A stretch of DNA of 64,000 nucleotides from Dyadobacter diqingensis (GTDB lineage Bacteria > Bacteroidota > Bacteroidia > Cytophagales > Spirosomataceae). The notes below the pieces were generated by a model, which worked only from the letters and a program-made list of their open reading frames with translations, ran no database searches and was not told the origin of the DNA. Numbering within the stretch: position 1 is the first letter of the stretch; each line of letters starts with the position of its first letter. Made by a program: the position numbers and the translations under genes. This document shows positions 19,301-28,148 of this stretch, piece by piece. The stretch lies in contig NZ_JAMXKF010000014.1 of the NCBI RefSeq assembly GCF_024220585.1, positions 62,001 to 126,000 on the forward strand, read 5' to 3'.

Positions 19301-22300
19301 CCGTTGCGGTCAAAGCAACTGCGGTCGCACCAACCGTATAATTTACGGGGCTTACTACCGTAGGTGCAACAGTTGTACAAGCGCTAACCACAACATCAAT
19401 CTTAGCACGCGGGCCTTCACAACCTCCAACTGTTTGACTAACGTAATAAGGAGTTGTGCCCACAGCAGCAGTCGAGGGAACTGGCGCCGAAGCAAGTGCG
19501 GTACCATTGGTCGCAACAGTATACCATTTTAAAGCAGTACCCGTGGCAGTCAGAGCAACTGCGGTCGCACCCACTGTATAATTGACAGGCGTGGTGACTG
19601 TTGGTGCTATCGTGGTACAAGCGCCAACCACAACATCAATCTTCGCACGGGGACCTTCACAACCGCCAACTGTTTGGCTAACATAATAAGGAGTGGTACC
19701 CACAGCAGCAGTCGAGGGAACGGGGGCAGAAGCAAGAGCAGTACCATCCGTAGCAACGGTATACCATTTCAAAGCAGTGCCCGTTGCCGTTAAAGCAACC
19801 GCTGTCGCACCTACCGTATAATTAACAGGCGTGGTGACTGTCGGCGCCACCGTAGTACAAGGTGCAGCACTAACCACTACATCGATTTTTGCACGGGGAC
19901 CTTCACAACCGCCAACTGTTTGGCTAACATAATAAGGAGTGGTGCCCACTGCAGCCGTCGAGGGAACGGGTGCAGAAGCAAGAGCAGTACCATCCGTAGC
20001 GACGGTATACCATTTTAAAGCAGTACCCGTTGCCGTTAAAGCAACCGCTGTGGCACCTACCGTATAATTAACAGGCGTGGTGACTGTCGGCGCTACCGTA
20101 GTACAAGGCGCAGCGCTAACCACCACATCGATTTTTGCACGAGGACCTTCACAACCGCCAACCGTTTGGCTGACATAATAAGGAGTGGTACCCACAGCAG
20201 CCGTCGAGGGAACGGGTGCAGATGCAAGTGCCGTACCATTCGTTTCAACTGTATACCATTTTAAAGCAGTACCTGTTGCCGTTAAAGCAACAGCTGTCGC
20301 ACCTACTGTATAGTTTACTGGTGTTGTTACTGTTGGTGCTACCGTAGTACAAGGCGCAGCGCTAACCACTACATCGATTTTTGCACGGGGACCTTCACAA
20401 CCGCCAACTGTTTGACTAACATAATAAGAAGTGGTACCCACAGCAGCCGTCGAGGGAACGGGTGCAGATGCAAGTGCCGGACCATTCGTTTCAACTGTAT
20501 ACCATTGTACAGCAGTACCTGTTGCCGTTAAAGCAACAGCTGTCGCACCTACTGTATAGTTTACTGGTGTTGTTACTGTTGGTGCTACCGTAGTACAAGG
20601 CGCAGCGCTAACCACTACATCGATTTTTGCACGGGGACCTTCACAACCGCCAACTGTTTGACTAACATAATAAGAAGTGGTACCCACAGCAGCCGTCGAG
20701 GGAACGGGTGCAGATGCAAGGGCAGTACCATTCGTTTCAACGGTATACCATTTCAAAGCAGTACCTGTTGCCGTTAAAGCAACAGCTGTCGCACCTACTG
20801 TATAGTTTACTGGTGTTGTTACTGTTGGTGCTACCGTAGTACAAGGCGCAGCGCTAACCACCACATCGATTTTTGCACGGGGACCTTCACAACCGCCAAC
20901 TGTTTGGCTAACATAATAAGGAGTGGTACCCACAGCAGCCGTCAAGGGAACGGGGGCAGAAGCAAGAGCGGTGCCATCCGTAGCGACCGTATACCATTTC
21001 AAAGCAGTGCCCGTTGCTGTTAAAGCAACCGCTGTCGCACCCACGGTATAATTAACAGGTGTGGTGACTGTTGGAGCCACCGTAGTACAAGGCGCGGCGC
21101 TAACCACTACATCGATTTTTGCACGAGGGCCTTCACAACCGCCAACTGTTTGGCTAACATAATAAGGAGTTGTACCCACAGCAGCCGTCGAGGGAACAGG
21201 TGCAGAAGCAAGAGCAGTACCATCCGTAGCGACTGTATACCATTTCAAAGCAGTGCCCGTTGCCGTTAAAGCAACCGCTGTCGCACCCACTGTATAATTA
21301 ACAGGTGTGGTGACTGTTGGAGCCACCGTAGTACAAGGTGCAGCACTAACCACTACATCGATTTTTGCACGAGGGCCTTCACAACCGCCAACTGTTTGGC
21401 TAACATAATAAGGAGTTGTACCCACAGCAGCCGTCGAGGGAACAGGTGCAGAAGCAAGAGCAGTACCATCCGTAGCGACTGTATACCATTTCAAAGCAGT
21501 GCCCGTTGCCGTTAAAGCAACCGCTGTCGCACCCACTGTATAATTAACAGGTGTGGTGACTGTTGGAGCCACCGTAGTACAAGGTGCAGCACTAACCACT
21601 ACATCGATTTTTGCACGAGGACCTTCACAACCGCCAACCGTTTGGCTAACATAATAAGGAGTGGTGCCCACAGCAGCCGTCGAGGGAACAGGTGCTGAAG
21701 CAAGGGCCGTACCATCCGTAGCAACCGTATACCATTTCAAAGCAGTACCCGTTGCCGTTAAAGCAACCGCTGTCGCACCCACGGTATAATTAACAGGCGT
21801 GGTGACAGTCGGTGCTACCGTTGCGCAAGTAACTATAACATCAATTTTCGCACGAGGACTTTCACAACTACCAACGGTCTGACTAACATAATAAGAATCA
21901 GTACCGGCAGTCGTTGTTGGAGGGACAGGTGCAGAGGCAAGTGCTGTTCCATTTGTAGCCACATCATACCATTTCAAAGCAGTTCCAGTAGCTGTCAGGG
22001 CAACAGCGGACGCACCAACTGCATAGTTTACAGGAGATACAACCGCGGGAGCCGCTGGTACCGCATTGACAGTAAAATCAGCACTTGCAGTCCCAAGCGT
22101 TAAAGGCGTAGGCGCAGATACCCTCACTTTATATCCCGTACCCGCGGCAGAGCCAGACGGAATAACGGCAGTTAAAGGGCTCACAGTGCCGCTTCCAATC
22201 ACATTCGGAGTAGCCGGAAAAACGCCGGTCGCATTGGATAATTCAACGGAGAAAGTGGTTCCTGCTGTAACGATTCCAACAGTGGTATACGCCACTGTGA

Positions 22301-22433
22301 CAGATCCGCCCGCGCAGACAGAAGCCGGGCTAACGGCTCCTGTGTTTATGACAGTTTGAGCAAATGAAGAAGCTATTCCAATAATAGCGGCAATGCATGC
22401 AAAAATTCCTTTTTTAATAAATGTTTTTTTCAT
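16362..22433 (-). CDS. Giant secreted Ig-like repeat protein with T9SS type A sorting domain
   Basis: A 2023-residue protein. The ATG at 22433 gives the signal peptide (MKKTFIKKGIFACIAAIIGI, then ASSFAQ); an in-frame GTG at 22457 is rejected. One N-terminal domain and a divergent first repeat precede thirteen near-identical 80-82-residue Ig-like units (LTATGTALKWYTVATDGTAL, then YYVSQTVGGCEGPRAKIDV), which resemble the Ig-like modules of CHU-type proteins. About five diverged units and two PKD-like beta domains follow. The final ~75 residues are a T9SS type A domain (IYPTMIEN, EIFDLGGRSL, GMYLLKVQNG). Each unit has a cysteine pair and a W-Y core. A surface stalk or adhesin role is inferred. 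No catalytic domain is seen, so display, adhesion or matrix binding is more likely than enzymatic work. Confidence 0.88.
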   Translation of the reverse strand: MKKTFIKKGIFACIAAIIGIASSFAQTVINTGAVSPASVCAGGSVTVAYTTVGIVTAGTTFSVELSNATGVFPATPNVIGSGTVSPLTAVIPSGSAAGTGYKVRVSAPTPLTLGTASADFTVNAVPAAPAVVSPVNYAVGASAVALTATGTALKWYDVATNGTALASAPVPPTTTAGTDSYYVSQTVGSCESPRAKIDVIVTCATVAPTVTTPVNYTVGATAVALTATGTALKWYTVATDGTALASAPVPSTAAVGTTPYYVSQTVGGCEGPRAKIDVVVSAAPCTTVAPTVTTPVNYTVGATAVALTATGTALKWYTVATDGTALASAPVPSTAAVGTTPYYVSQTVGGCEGPRAKIDVVVSAAPCTTVAPTVTTPVNYTVGATAVALTATGTALKWYTVATDGTALASAPVPSTAAVGTTPYYVSQTVGGCEGPRAKIDVVVSAAPCTTVAPTVTTPVNYTVGATAVALTATGTALKWYTVATDGTALASAPVPLTAAVGTTPYYVSQTVGGCEGPRAKIDVVVSAAPCTTVAPTVTTPVNYTVGATAVALTATGTALKWYTVETNGTALASAPVPSTAAVGTTSYYVSQTVGGCEGPRAKIDVVVSAAPCTTVAPTVTTPVNYTVGATAVALTATGTAVQWYTVETNGPALASAPVPSTAAVGTTSYYVSQTVGGCEGPRAKIDVVVSAAPCTTVAPTVTTPVNYTVGATAVALTATGTALKWYTVETNGTALASAPVPSTAAVGTTPYYVSQTVGGCEGPRAKIDVVVSAAPCTTVAPTVTTPVNYTVGATAVALTATGTALKWYTVATDGTALASAPVPSTAAVGTTPYYVSQTVGGCEGPRAKIDVVVSAAPCTTVAPTVTTPVNYTVGATAVALTATGTALKWYTVATDGTALASAPVPSTAAVGTTPYYVSQTVGGCEGPRAKIDVVVGACTTIAPTVTTPVNYTVGATAVALTATGTALKWYTVATNGTALASAPVPSTAAVGTTPYYVSQTVGGCEGPRAKIDVVVSACTTVAPTVVSPVNYTVGATAVALTATGTALKWYTVATDGTALASAPVPSTAAVGTTPYYVSQTVGGCEGPRAKIDVVVGACTTIAPTVTTPVNYTVGATAVALTATGTALKWYTVATNGTALASAPVPSTAAVGTTPYYVSQTVGGCEGPRAKIDVVVSACTTVAPTVVSPVNYTVGATAVALTATGTALKWYTVATDGTALASAPVPSTAAVGTTPYYVSQTVGGCEGPRAKIDVVVTCATAAPTVVTPVKYCVGETAVALTATGTALKWYTVATNGTALASAPIPSTATAGTVSYYVSQTLNGCEGPRAKLDVVTEALPVAPVVAALSYCKDVTAVALTATALTGNTLNWYGTNATGGIASATAPVPPTTTVGSVSYYVSQTNANGCEGPRVAIVVTVKALPAAPAVVDVSYCKDVTAVALVATPAAGSKLNWYGTAATGGTASATAPVPPTSATTAYYVSQTDAAGCEGPRAKLDVTIKPVPAAPTIAKSLVEYCQSVTASPLSATPSATGILNWYGTNATGGTASATAPTPSTDNEGITSYYVGQTLDGCASDRAKIDVKINVTPKPVVLTPSVEYCLGATASPLSATGNSLKWYLTLNDTNPRTSPLTPFTEKVDDYSFYVTQTGTNTCESAKAEIKIHIKPLPSATISGNSSIALGQTATIQVNFTGDAPWKYILSSGQTASTSDANLQISVSPTVTTSYVVTEVSNACGKGIPNGVALVTVLIPTITTGIPSVSQLCAGKSFTVPFQQSGDFPAGNNFAAQISTVNDVTKFVSVPSVVNGSILTATLPDTTKGGNYFIRIVSQGQGEVVPGSVSSVKVMVTPLPVATISGPSTIYMGEIASLKIDLTGDAPWTLNLNDGAKDTLISTSNTPLTVKISPKTTSIYKITTISNACGVGRATGTFRVQVDPVLGTEPPVAAADWLKIYPTMIENKCTVEITSTLSAKEAVVEIFDLGGRSLSKKAIRQKITEVDFSQKPSGMYLLKVQNGDRISVQRIFKP
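18660..21830 (-). repeat. 13 near-identical in-frame repeats (240 and 246 bp)
   Basis: Eight units of 246 bp (82 residues, with the SAAPCTT linker) and five of 240 bp (80 residues) follow each other without gaps. Differences are concentrated in a few positions: VATDG/VATNG/VETNG, TTPYY/TTSYY, and one unit with AVQW for ALKW and GPAL for GTAL. Such high identity at DNA level points to recent expansion or gene conversion. Confidence 0.95.
18736..19787 (-). repeat. Exact 480-bp tandem duplication inside the repeat array
   Basis: Bases 18736-19307 are identical to 19216-19787 in the line-by-line comparison (572 bases at offset 480), i.e. a pair of alternating 240-bp units copied as a block. A second exact block at offset 246 lies at about 21111-21620. 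Confidence 0.92.
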
Positions 22434-22513
22434 GTATATCTCTAAATATCTTTTCACTGACCTTTTATTGAAAGGTAAAGTTAGAGATATTTTTCAAATA
22501 CATTTGTAACTCC

Positions 22514-25500
22514 TTAATGAAGAATACTTTTCCTTTCGGTGAGCGAGGAGTACACGACATCATGAATTTTCCGGCGGGTACGCTGTGCGGTTATAGCCGT
22601 ATTTTCAGCATCCGGATTGATGCGATTGGATAAAAACACGAAAATAAGATCCTCGTCCGGGTCCACCCACACGATAGCTCCTGTAAAACCTGTATGCCCA
22701 AAAGAGTTGATTGAAGCCTGCGGCGACACATAAGAGCTGTTGCCATCTGCCGGAATTTTATCCCAGCCAAGGCCTCTGTGATGTGCCTCGTCATACATTC
22801 TTGAAAACAGTGGAACCGTGCCCGGCTGAAAAAATTGCTTGCCTCCGTATTTACCTTTCCACAGATCCATCTGAAACAAAACCGCCAGATCTGTGGCCGT
22901 AGAGAATAACCCGGCATGTCCTGAAACACCTCCCACGACGGCGGCCATCTGGTCGTGAACGGTTCCCTGGATCAGCTGACTGCGGAAACGATAATCCTGT
23001 TCTGTCGGGGCAATTTGTTTTTCCGAAAAGCGGCGCAACGGGTTAAAACCCGTGTAACTCAACCCCAGCGGTTCATAAATATTGGCAGTAATAAAGTTAT
23101 CAAGCGACTGCCCTGTTATTCTTTCAACAACTTTTTGCAGCGTTAAAAAACCCAGGTCACTATATAAATATCCGTATTTGCCAGACTTATCACGCGCATT
23201 GTTCATCGGCGATTTCACAATCCATTTCCAGACGGAATCCCTTAACGCAGGTTTTGCAAACAAACGGGGAGCCACCTGAAGGTTATAGGCGCTGTCTGCC
23301 TTGGAGCTGTAATATTCCGGCAACAAACCACCCGCACTGGTTTTGGTTCTGTCCCACAAAGTCGGATAAAACGATAACAGGCCGGAGCGATGCATCAACA
23401 GATCACGGATCGTGAAATTCTGTTTGTTGGTAGCGACAAGTTCCGGCAGATAATGCGAAGCACGTTCGTCAAGATCAATTAGTTTTTTGTCATATAGCAG
23501 CATCACCGATTGCAGTGTCGCGGCCACTTTGGTTACCGAAGCAACGTCATAAATGGTTTCAGCATTGACCCGATCCAGCGTCCGGTAACTAAGTCCGCCA
23601 AAAGATTTGTCATAAATGATCTTGCCTCTTCTGGCCACCACAACCTGGCATCCCGGAAAAACATGGTCGTTAACGGCAGCATTCGCAATCTCGTCGATCT
23701 TTTTCAACATCGTACCATTCACACCAACACTTTCCGGCGTCCCAAAACTAATGCGGTCCATCGGCTCCGTCATGATACCGTCACCCGCCTTATAGGCAAG
23801 CACGGAAACCGGCAATTTGCCCCGCGAGGCAATAGCACCAAAAATAATCTGCGGTACAATTTCCTGCTGATCCGTCCCGTCCTGATTGGCGCAAATCAGC
23901 GCATCCGTTTCAGGAAAAAACTGAATACTGTACGGGGTTCCAAACAGACAAAGAATCACTTTCTTACCCTGCTGTTTCAGCTGTCTCACAAAATCCGCAC
24001 TTCCGGTTGATACTCCATAGTTGCGTCTTGGATTGGACGCGATACCGTGAATTCCCACCACCACGGTTTCATAGGACTGAAGGTAGTTGAGCATTTCGGT
24101 GATCTGCTCCTGGGAAGTAGGTTCTTCATAAAAAGTAAAAGGACGAATCGGTTTGTAATTCGCCAGCATTTTTTGAAATGCCGAACTCGTTCCCTCTCCT
24201 ATCGTCACGGCGGCCATATTGGAACCCGTTACAGAGGTAACCGGCAGAATATTATTTTCATTTCTGACAACGGTCACCGAAGCTTCGCAAAGTTCACGGT
24301 AAAGCTCTTTACTGTCTTCGCGGTTCAAATCGTTGTACAGATTATTGATATCGATCGGCTTATACTGATTTAAACCCGACCAGTATTTAGCCTGCAAAAT
24401 CCGTTTCACCTTATCATCAAGAAATTTCTGACTGATCGTCCCTTGTCTTAAAGCATCCTTTATTTTGGTAATGGTTTCTGCAACGTTTTCCGGATAAAGC
24501 AGTACATCATTCCCCGCCATCAACGCTTTTAGGTTAACCTCCGCCGCGCGACCCGTCTTTAATACGCCACGCATATTCATCGCATCCGTAAATACGAGCC
24601 CGCGGAAACCCATCTGGTTTCTCAGCAAACCGTTTATTACCTTATCAGAAAGTGAACTTGCAAGTTGAGGCGTATTATCCAGCGCCGGAATAAACAAATG
24701 TCCGCTCAAAACGCCCATCAAACTATCCGCGATCAACTGACGGTACGGATACAAATCCACATTGGTCAGCTGCTCAACAGAATGGGTTAAAACCGGCAGG
24801 GTGTAATGAGAATCGGCGTCGGTATCGCCATGGCCCGGAAAATGTTTTGCAGTCGCGATGATGCCGTTATGCTGCAAACCTTTCATGTAGGCTACCGCTT
24901 TACGGGTAACGTTTTCACGGTCTTCACCAAACGAACGTATGCCTATGACAGGGTTATTTGAATTGCTGTTGATATCAGAAACCGGGGCGAAATTAATCTG
25001 TATACCCAACCGGCGGCACTGTCTGCCAATGTCGCTCCCCATCCGATAAATCAGTTCATCATCCTGGATTGCACCCAAAACCATTTGCTTGGGAAAAGAA
25101 ATCGTGCTGTCCAGACGCATGCCGAGCCCCCACTCACCGTCTATACCGATAAAAAGAGGAACTTTTGAACGTGCCTGATAATGATTGGTCAGCTGAGCCT
25201 GCCGCACCGGCCCGCCCTGAAAAAATATCAATCCGCCTAAATGAAAATCATCGATCAACCGGTCAATAAACCGGGTTGTGGATTCTTCTCGGTTTGAAAA
25301 AGTGGCCACCATGAATAACTGACCTATTTTTTCTTCTAATGTAAGTGAAGCAAGCGTGCTGTCGACCCACTGATGTTCGGGCAGCACAACAACCGGACCA
25401 CTGCGCTTTTTCGGCGCGTGATGAACCTTCTTTTCCACAACACGCTGAACAACAACCTCTGCCACCGGCTCACTGGATTTAATCAATTTCCAGGCAACAG

Positions 25501-25573
25501 CAGCGGTACTTAAAACCACAAGAATTACTACACCCGCAACAACACGAAGATGGCTTCCCAACCTTTTTTCCAT
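22514..25573 (-). CDS. GH3 beta-N-acetylhexosaminidase-like domain fused to a serine hydrolase (class C beta-lactamase fold)
   Basis: A 1019-residue protein anchored by an N-terminal membrane helix (residues ~10-30), with the enzyme domains most likely in the periplasm. Residues ~70-400 are a GH3 N-terminal domain of the NagZ kind: AKHFPGHGDTDADSHYTLPV (about 243-262) and the nucleophile region LVFTDAMNMRGV (about 330). Residues ~410-600 resemble the GH3 C-terminal alpha/beta domain. Residues ~620-1010 are a penicillin-binding/beta-lactamase-type hydrolase: Ser-x-x-Lys in VASVTKVAAT (about 680), Tyr-Ser-Asp in YLYSDLGF (about 804) and HTGFTG (about 959). The pairing suggests cell-wall (muropeptide) turnover: one domain cleaving GlcNAc links, the other acting on peptides or D-amino acid esters. 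This architecture is known in Bacteroidota. It stands alone, 80 bases upstream of the Ig-repeat gene on the same strand. Confidence 0.9.
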   Translation of the reverse strand: MEKRLGSHLRVVAGVVILVVLSTAAVAWKLIKSSEPVAEVVVQRVVEKKVHHAPKKRSGPVVVLPEHQWVDSTLASLTLEEKIGQLFMVATFSNREESTTRFIDRLIDDFHLGGLIFFQGGPVRQAQLTNHYQARSKVPLFIGIDGEWGLGMRLDSTISFPKQMVLGAIQDDELIYRMGSDIGRQCRRLGIQINFAPVSDINSNSNNPVIGIRSFGEDRENVTRKAVAYMKGLQHNGIIATAKHFPGHGDTDADSHYTLPVLTHSVEQLTNVDLYPYRQLIADSLMGVLSGHLFIPALDNTPQLASSLSDKVINGLLRNQMGFRGLVFTDAMNMRGVLKTGRAAEVNLKALMAGNDVLLYPENVAETITKIKDALRQGTISQKFLDDKVKRILQAKYWSGLNQYKPIDINNLYNDLNREDSKELYRELCEASVTVVRNENNILPVTSVTGSNMAAVTIGEGTSSAFQKMLANYKPIRPFTFYEEPTSQEQITEMLNYLQSYETVVVGIHGIASNPRRNYGVSTGSADFVRQLKQQGKKVILCLFGTPYSIQFFPETDALICANQDGTDQQEIVPQIIFGAIASRGKLPVSVLAYKAGDGIMTEPMDRISFGTPESVGVNGTMLKKIDEIANAAVNDHVFPGCQVVVARRGKIIYDKSFGGLSYRTLDRVNAETIYDVASVTKVAATLQSVMLLYDKKLIDLDERASHYLPELVATNKQNFTIRDLLMHRSGLLSFYPTLWDRTKTSAGGLLPEYYSSKADSAYNLQVAPRLFAKPALRDSVWKWIVKSPMNNARDKSGKYGYLYSDLGFLTLQKVVERITGQSLDNFITANIYEPLGLSYTGFNPLRRFSEKQIAPTEQDYRFRSQLIQGTVHDQMAAVVGGVSGHAGLFSTATDLAVLFQMDLWKGKYGGKQFFQPGTVPLFSRMYDEAHHRGLGWDKIPADGNSSYVSPQASINSFGHTGFTGAIVWVDPDEDLIFVFLSNRINPDAENTAITAQRTRRKIHDVVYSSLTERKSILH

Positions 25574-25892
25574 TTCTATTTTCTCTGACTTTAAGAGGAA
25601 GTACTATTCAATTTGATCCGGTCGTTGAGCCAAAATATCTTTTTTGTAATTACAATGATAACAATTTTCAACAATAAAAAATCCGGTTTAAACACGTTTT
25701 AAGGCAATTCTAATAAATGATTAAATAAATTGTTAATGGTTAATTATCAATGGTTAATCTCCCAAAACCTGGCTTCACTATCCAAAACCAACTTATCTAT
25801 CCCTTCGAAAACCTGTGGAATGTTCAAAAAAATCCGATCAAGCCGCCATTCATAATTAACAACTAACGGCACCGGCCGTCCGGCATTACCAA
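25574..25892. other. Intergenic region between gldA and the GH3 fusion gene
   Basis: About 320 AT-rich bases holding the promoter side of the GH3 fusion gene. No gene is seen and no convincing terminator was found. Confidence 0.5.
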
Positions 25893-26600
25893 TTAAACCG
25901 TCAGACTTCGGAATGTCTCTTCCAGTGTTTTACCTGTTTTTCTCAATTCTTCCAATGAACTGTCACTCACTACACGTCCTTTGTTGATGATAATCACGCG
26001 GTCACATAATGCCTCTACTTCCTGCATGATATGTGTTGAAAAAAGTACGGTTTTATTATGACCGGCCGTCCTGATCAGCTCGCGGATTTCCTGAATCTGG
26101 TTTGGGTCCAGTCCGGTGGTAGGCTCGTCGAGAATAAGCACGGAGGGATCATGTAAAAAGGATTGCGCCAATCCTACCCGCTGGCGATATCCTTTCGACA
26201 ACTGCCCGATCTTTTTCTTCTTTTCCACTTCCAGTCCGCAAAGGGCTATCATTTCTTCGACTTTTGCTTTCAAGGCTGCACCGCTCATGCCGTACAGTTT
26301 TCCAGAAAACAACAGAAATTCTCGCACGTACATATCCAGGTATAAGGGATTGTGCTCTGGTAAATAGCCGATCGCCCGGCGTGCAGGCATGGGTTGTTGG
26401 GTTACGTCAAAATCAGCAACTGTCGCCGTTCCCGACGATGGGTTCAGATAACCCGTAAGAATCTTCATCGTCGTTGACTTCCCCGCACCGTTGGGTCCAA
26501 GAAAACCGACGATCTCACCGGGTTTCAGTGAAAAAGAAATCCCATCGACCGCCCGCTGCGACCCGTATATCTTGGTAAGATTCGTAACCTGAATTGACAT
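25893..26600 (-). CDS. gldA: ABC transporter ATP-binding protein, GldA-like
   Basis: A 235-residue ATPase that would power an ABC exporter with GldF/GldG-type membrane partners; in gliding Bacteroidota these are needed for motility. Walker A GPNGAGKST is at residues 35-43, the signature is LSKGYRQRVGLAQ, Walker B with the D-loop is LILDEPTTGLDP, and the switch histidine is in FSTHIM. The RRAIGYLPEHNPLYLDMYV stretch is typical of GldA, though general ABC-2 export ATPases are close. It is somewhat short at the C-terminus. No membrane subunit lies next to it. A TAATTTTG element (26630-26637, minus strand) stands 30 bases upstream, but I see no matching TTG. Confidence 0.8.
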   Translation of the reverse strand: MSIQVTNLTKIYGSQRAVDGISFSLKPGEIVGFLGPNGAGKSTTMKILTGYLNPSSGTATVADFDVTQQPMPARRAIGYLPEHNPLYLDMYVREFLLFSGKLYGMSGAALKAKVEEMIALCGLEVEKKKKIGQLSKGYRQRVGLAQSFLHDPSVLILDEPTTGLDPNQIQEIRELIRTAGHNKTVLFSTHIMQEVEALCDRVIIINKGRVVSDSSLEELRKTGKTLEETFRSLTV

Positions 26601-26731
26601 GTATGCTGTTGTACGTGATGACTTTCCTGCAAAATTAATGATTTACGGGGAAATATTGTGGCGGGCAACTTTTTGGGTTGCCCGGGTGGATTGTCGTCAA
26701 TTCGGATGTGGGCTATGCTCGGGATGGTTTT

Positions 26732-26752
26732 GGGCCACCACGAGGGTGGCCC
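26732..26752 (-). terminator. Hairpin after the NagX-like gene
   Basis: GC-rich inverted repeat gggccacc (26732-26739) and ggtggccc (26745-26752) with a 5-base loop, immediately after the stop of the membrane protein gene. The T tract is weak, so terminator function is only likely. Confidence 0.45.
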
Positions 26753-27868
26753 CTACACTTTTAAAAATAATTTGTTGCGGTACAATAGATACATAAATGA
26801 CCATTGTATCATAATGAACGCCAGCACGCCTCCTACGGCTCTTACCGGATCCGGGAAAAACTCCAATGCTCCGCCAAATAATGCTTCGGCAGTATATTCA
26901 AAATTGATGTAACGGCCAACCATGTAAATAACGATCGAATTCATTCCTATCACCACGAAAAATAATGTCCAGCGGCGATAATTCATCACGTCAACTACCC
27001 AGTAGAACAGTGCCAGCAACAATGTGCTGAACCCGCCTGCACAAAGCACAAACGAGCTGGTCCATAAATTTTTGTTGATCGGAAAAACCATATCCCAAAG
27101 CTGTGAGATGATCAGACTGACAACGCCGCCACCGATCAGGTAGAGCACTTTTTTGTTTTGAGAAAGTTTAGACGCGTCGGTGCGCAGGATCTCTCCTGAA
27201 AATATTCCCATCAAACCGGTTGCAATCGCGGGAATAGTCGATACCAGTCCTTCGGGATCATGAATTTTTAGGTGCAGTCTGCCTGGTAATATCATCCGGT
27301 CGAAATAACTGGCCGGGTTACATTCCATGGTCATCAAACCTGCTTCGCACCCGGGAACCGGGAACCACATCATAAATGCCCAATAACCCAATAACAAACC
27401 GGCAAACCATATCCAACGGCTGGTTTTTCCGCTATACAGATAAATAATCTGCGCAAACATTCCCGCAAGCCCTATGCGCCCCAAAACACTTGGATAACGC
27501 ATGTCATGCCATTCCGTGTGGAAAATACCGTTGTTGTATATGATACCGAGGAAAACAAGAATAAGTCCGCGCTGAATAACCTTTCTGATCAACGCAGAAG
27601 CCGGTACACCTTTCTCAAGACGGCTCCCCAGTGAAAACGGAGTGGATACACCCGCCATAAACAGAAACGTAGGGAAAATAAGATCATAAGCCCGGAAGCC
27701 ATTCCAGTCGGGATGGGTAAGCTGGTGTGCGATCAGTACCGCCCACGACCAACCGGTAACTTTGGCCAAAACAGCAAAGATATCTTCGCCACCGGAAATC
27801 CAAAACATGTCAAAACCACGCAGCGTATCCAGAGATAACAGCCGGTGCGAAGTAGAACTTTCTTTCAT
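26753..27868 (-). CDS. DUF5009 / NagX-like multipass membrane protein (acyltransferase-like)
   Basis: A 371-residue polytopic inner-membrane protein with about ten hydrophobic segments. The start RLLSLDTLRGFDMFWISGGE and the following FPTFLFMAGVSTPFSLGSRL fit the family that includes NagX and heparan-alpha-glucosaminide N-acetyltransferase-like proteins, predicted to handle or acetylate amino-sugars at the membrane. GRIGLAGMFAQII and GMNSIVIYMVGRY are further family-like segments. Its activity cannot be told from sequence; proximity to the GH3 hexosaminidase-like gene is compatible with cell-wall sugar recycling but is not in an operon with it. It faces away from the lipoprotein gene at 28149. 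Confidence 0.75.
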   Translation of the reverse strand: MKESSTSHRLLSLDTLRGFDMFWISGGEDIFAVLAKVTGWSWAVLIAHQLTHPDWNGFRAYDLIFPTFLFMAGVSTPFSLGSRLEKGVPASALIRKVIQRGLILVFLGIIYNNGIFHTEWHDMRYPSVLGRIGLAGMFAQIIYLYSGKTSRWIWFAGLLLGYWAFMMWFPVPGCEAGLMTMECNPASYFDRMILPGRLHLKIHDPEGLVSTIPAIATGLMGIFSGEILRTDASKLSQNKKVLYLIGGGVVSLIISQLWDMVFPINKNLWTSSFVLCAGGFSTLLLALFYWVVDVMNYRRWTLFFVVIGMNSIVIYMVGRYINFEYTAEALFGGALEFFPDPVRAVGGVLAFIMIQWSFMYLLYRNKLFLKV

Positions 27869-28148
27869 TGAAAAATCAGGGTATAGGAGAATTAAATTTG
27901 GTAAATACAGCGCAGTCTGAAACGTTATTACACATTACAGGAAAACTCAACTACAATTACTGGATTCTATCTCAAAAATACTATCGAAGGTATTCAGCGG
28001 CGGTGATTTTATTTAAATAACCATATTGGACTGGTCCATAATGAAAAAAGTGCCCATTCCCGGCTTATTTTTCTCAAGGTGCTTTATATGCTTTCTAAAA
28101 CAATCTTCGTTAGTACCAACAACATTTCATTCCAACAAAATACCATCC

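Noticed and set aside
18508..19620. Repeated open frames on both strands inside the Ig-repeat gene
   Set aside because: They follow the 240/246-bp period and give low-complexity, Cys/Ser-rich text; shadows of the real frame.
18660..21830. Repeat array considered as CRISPR
   Set aside because: Units are 240-246 bp, contiguous and in frame with no spacers; it is protein-coding.
25893..26600. GldA read as truncated
   Set aside because: The C-terminus is short, but all ATPase motifs are present and the frame ends cleanly; length variation is known among such ATPases.
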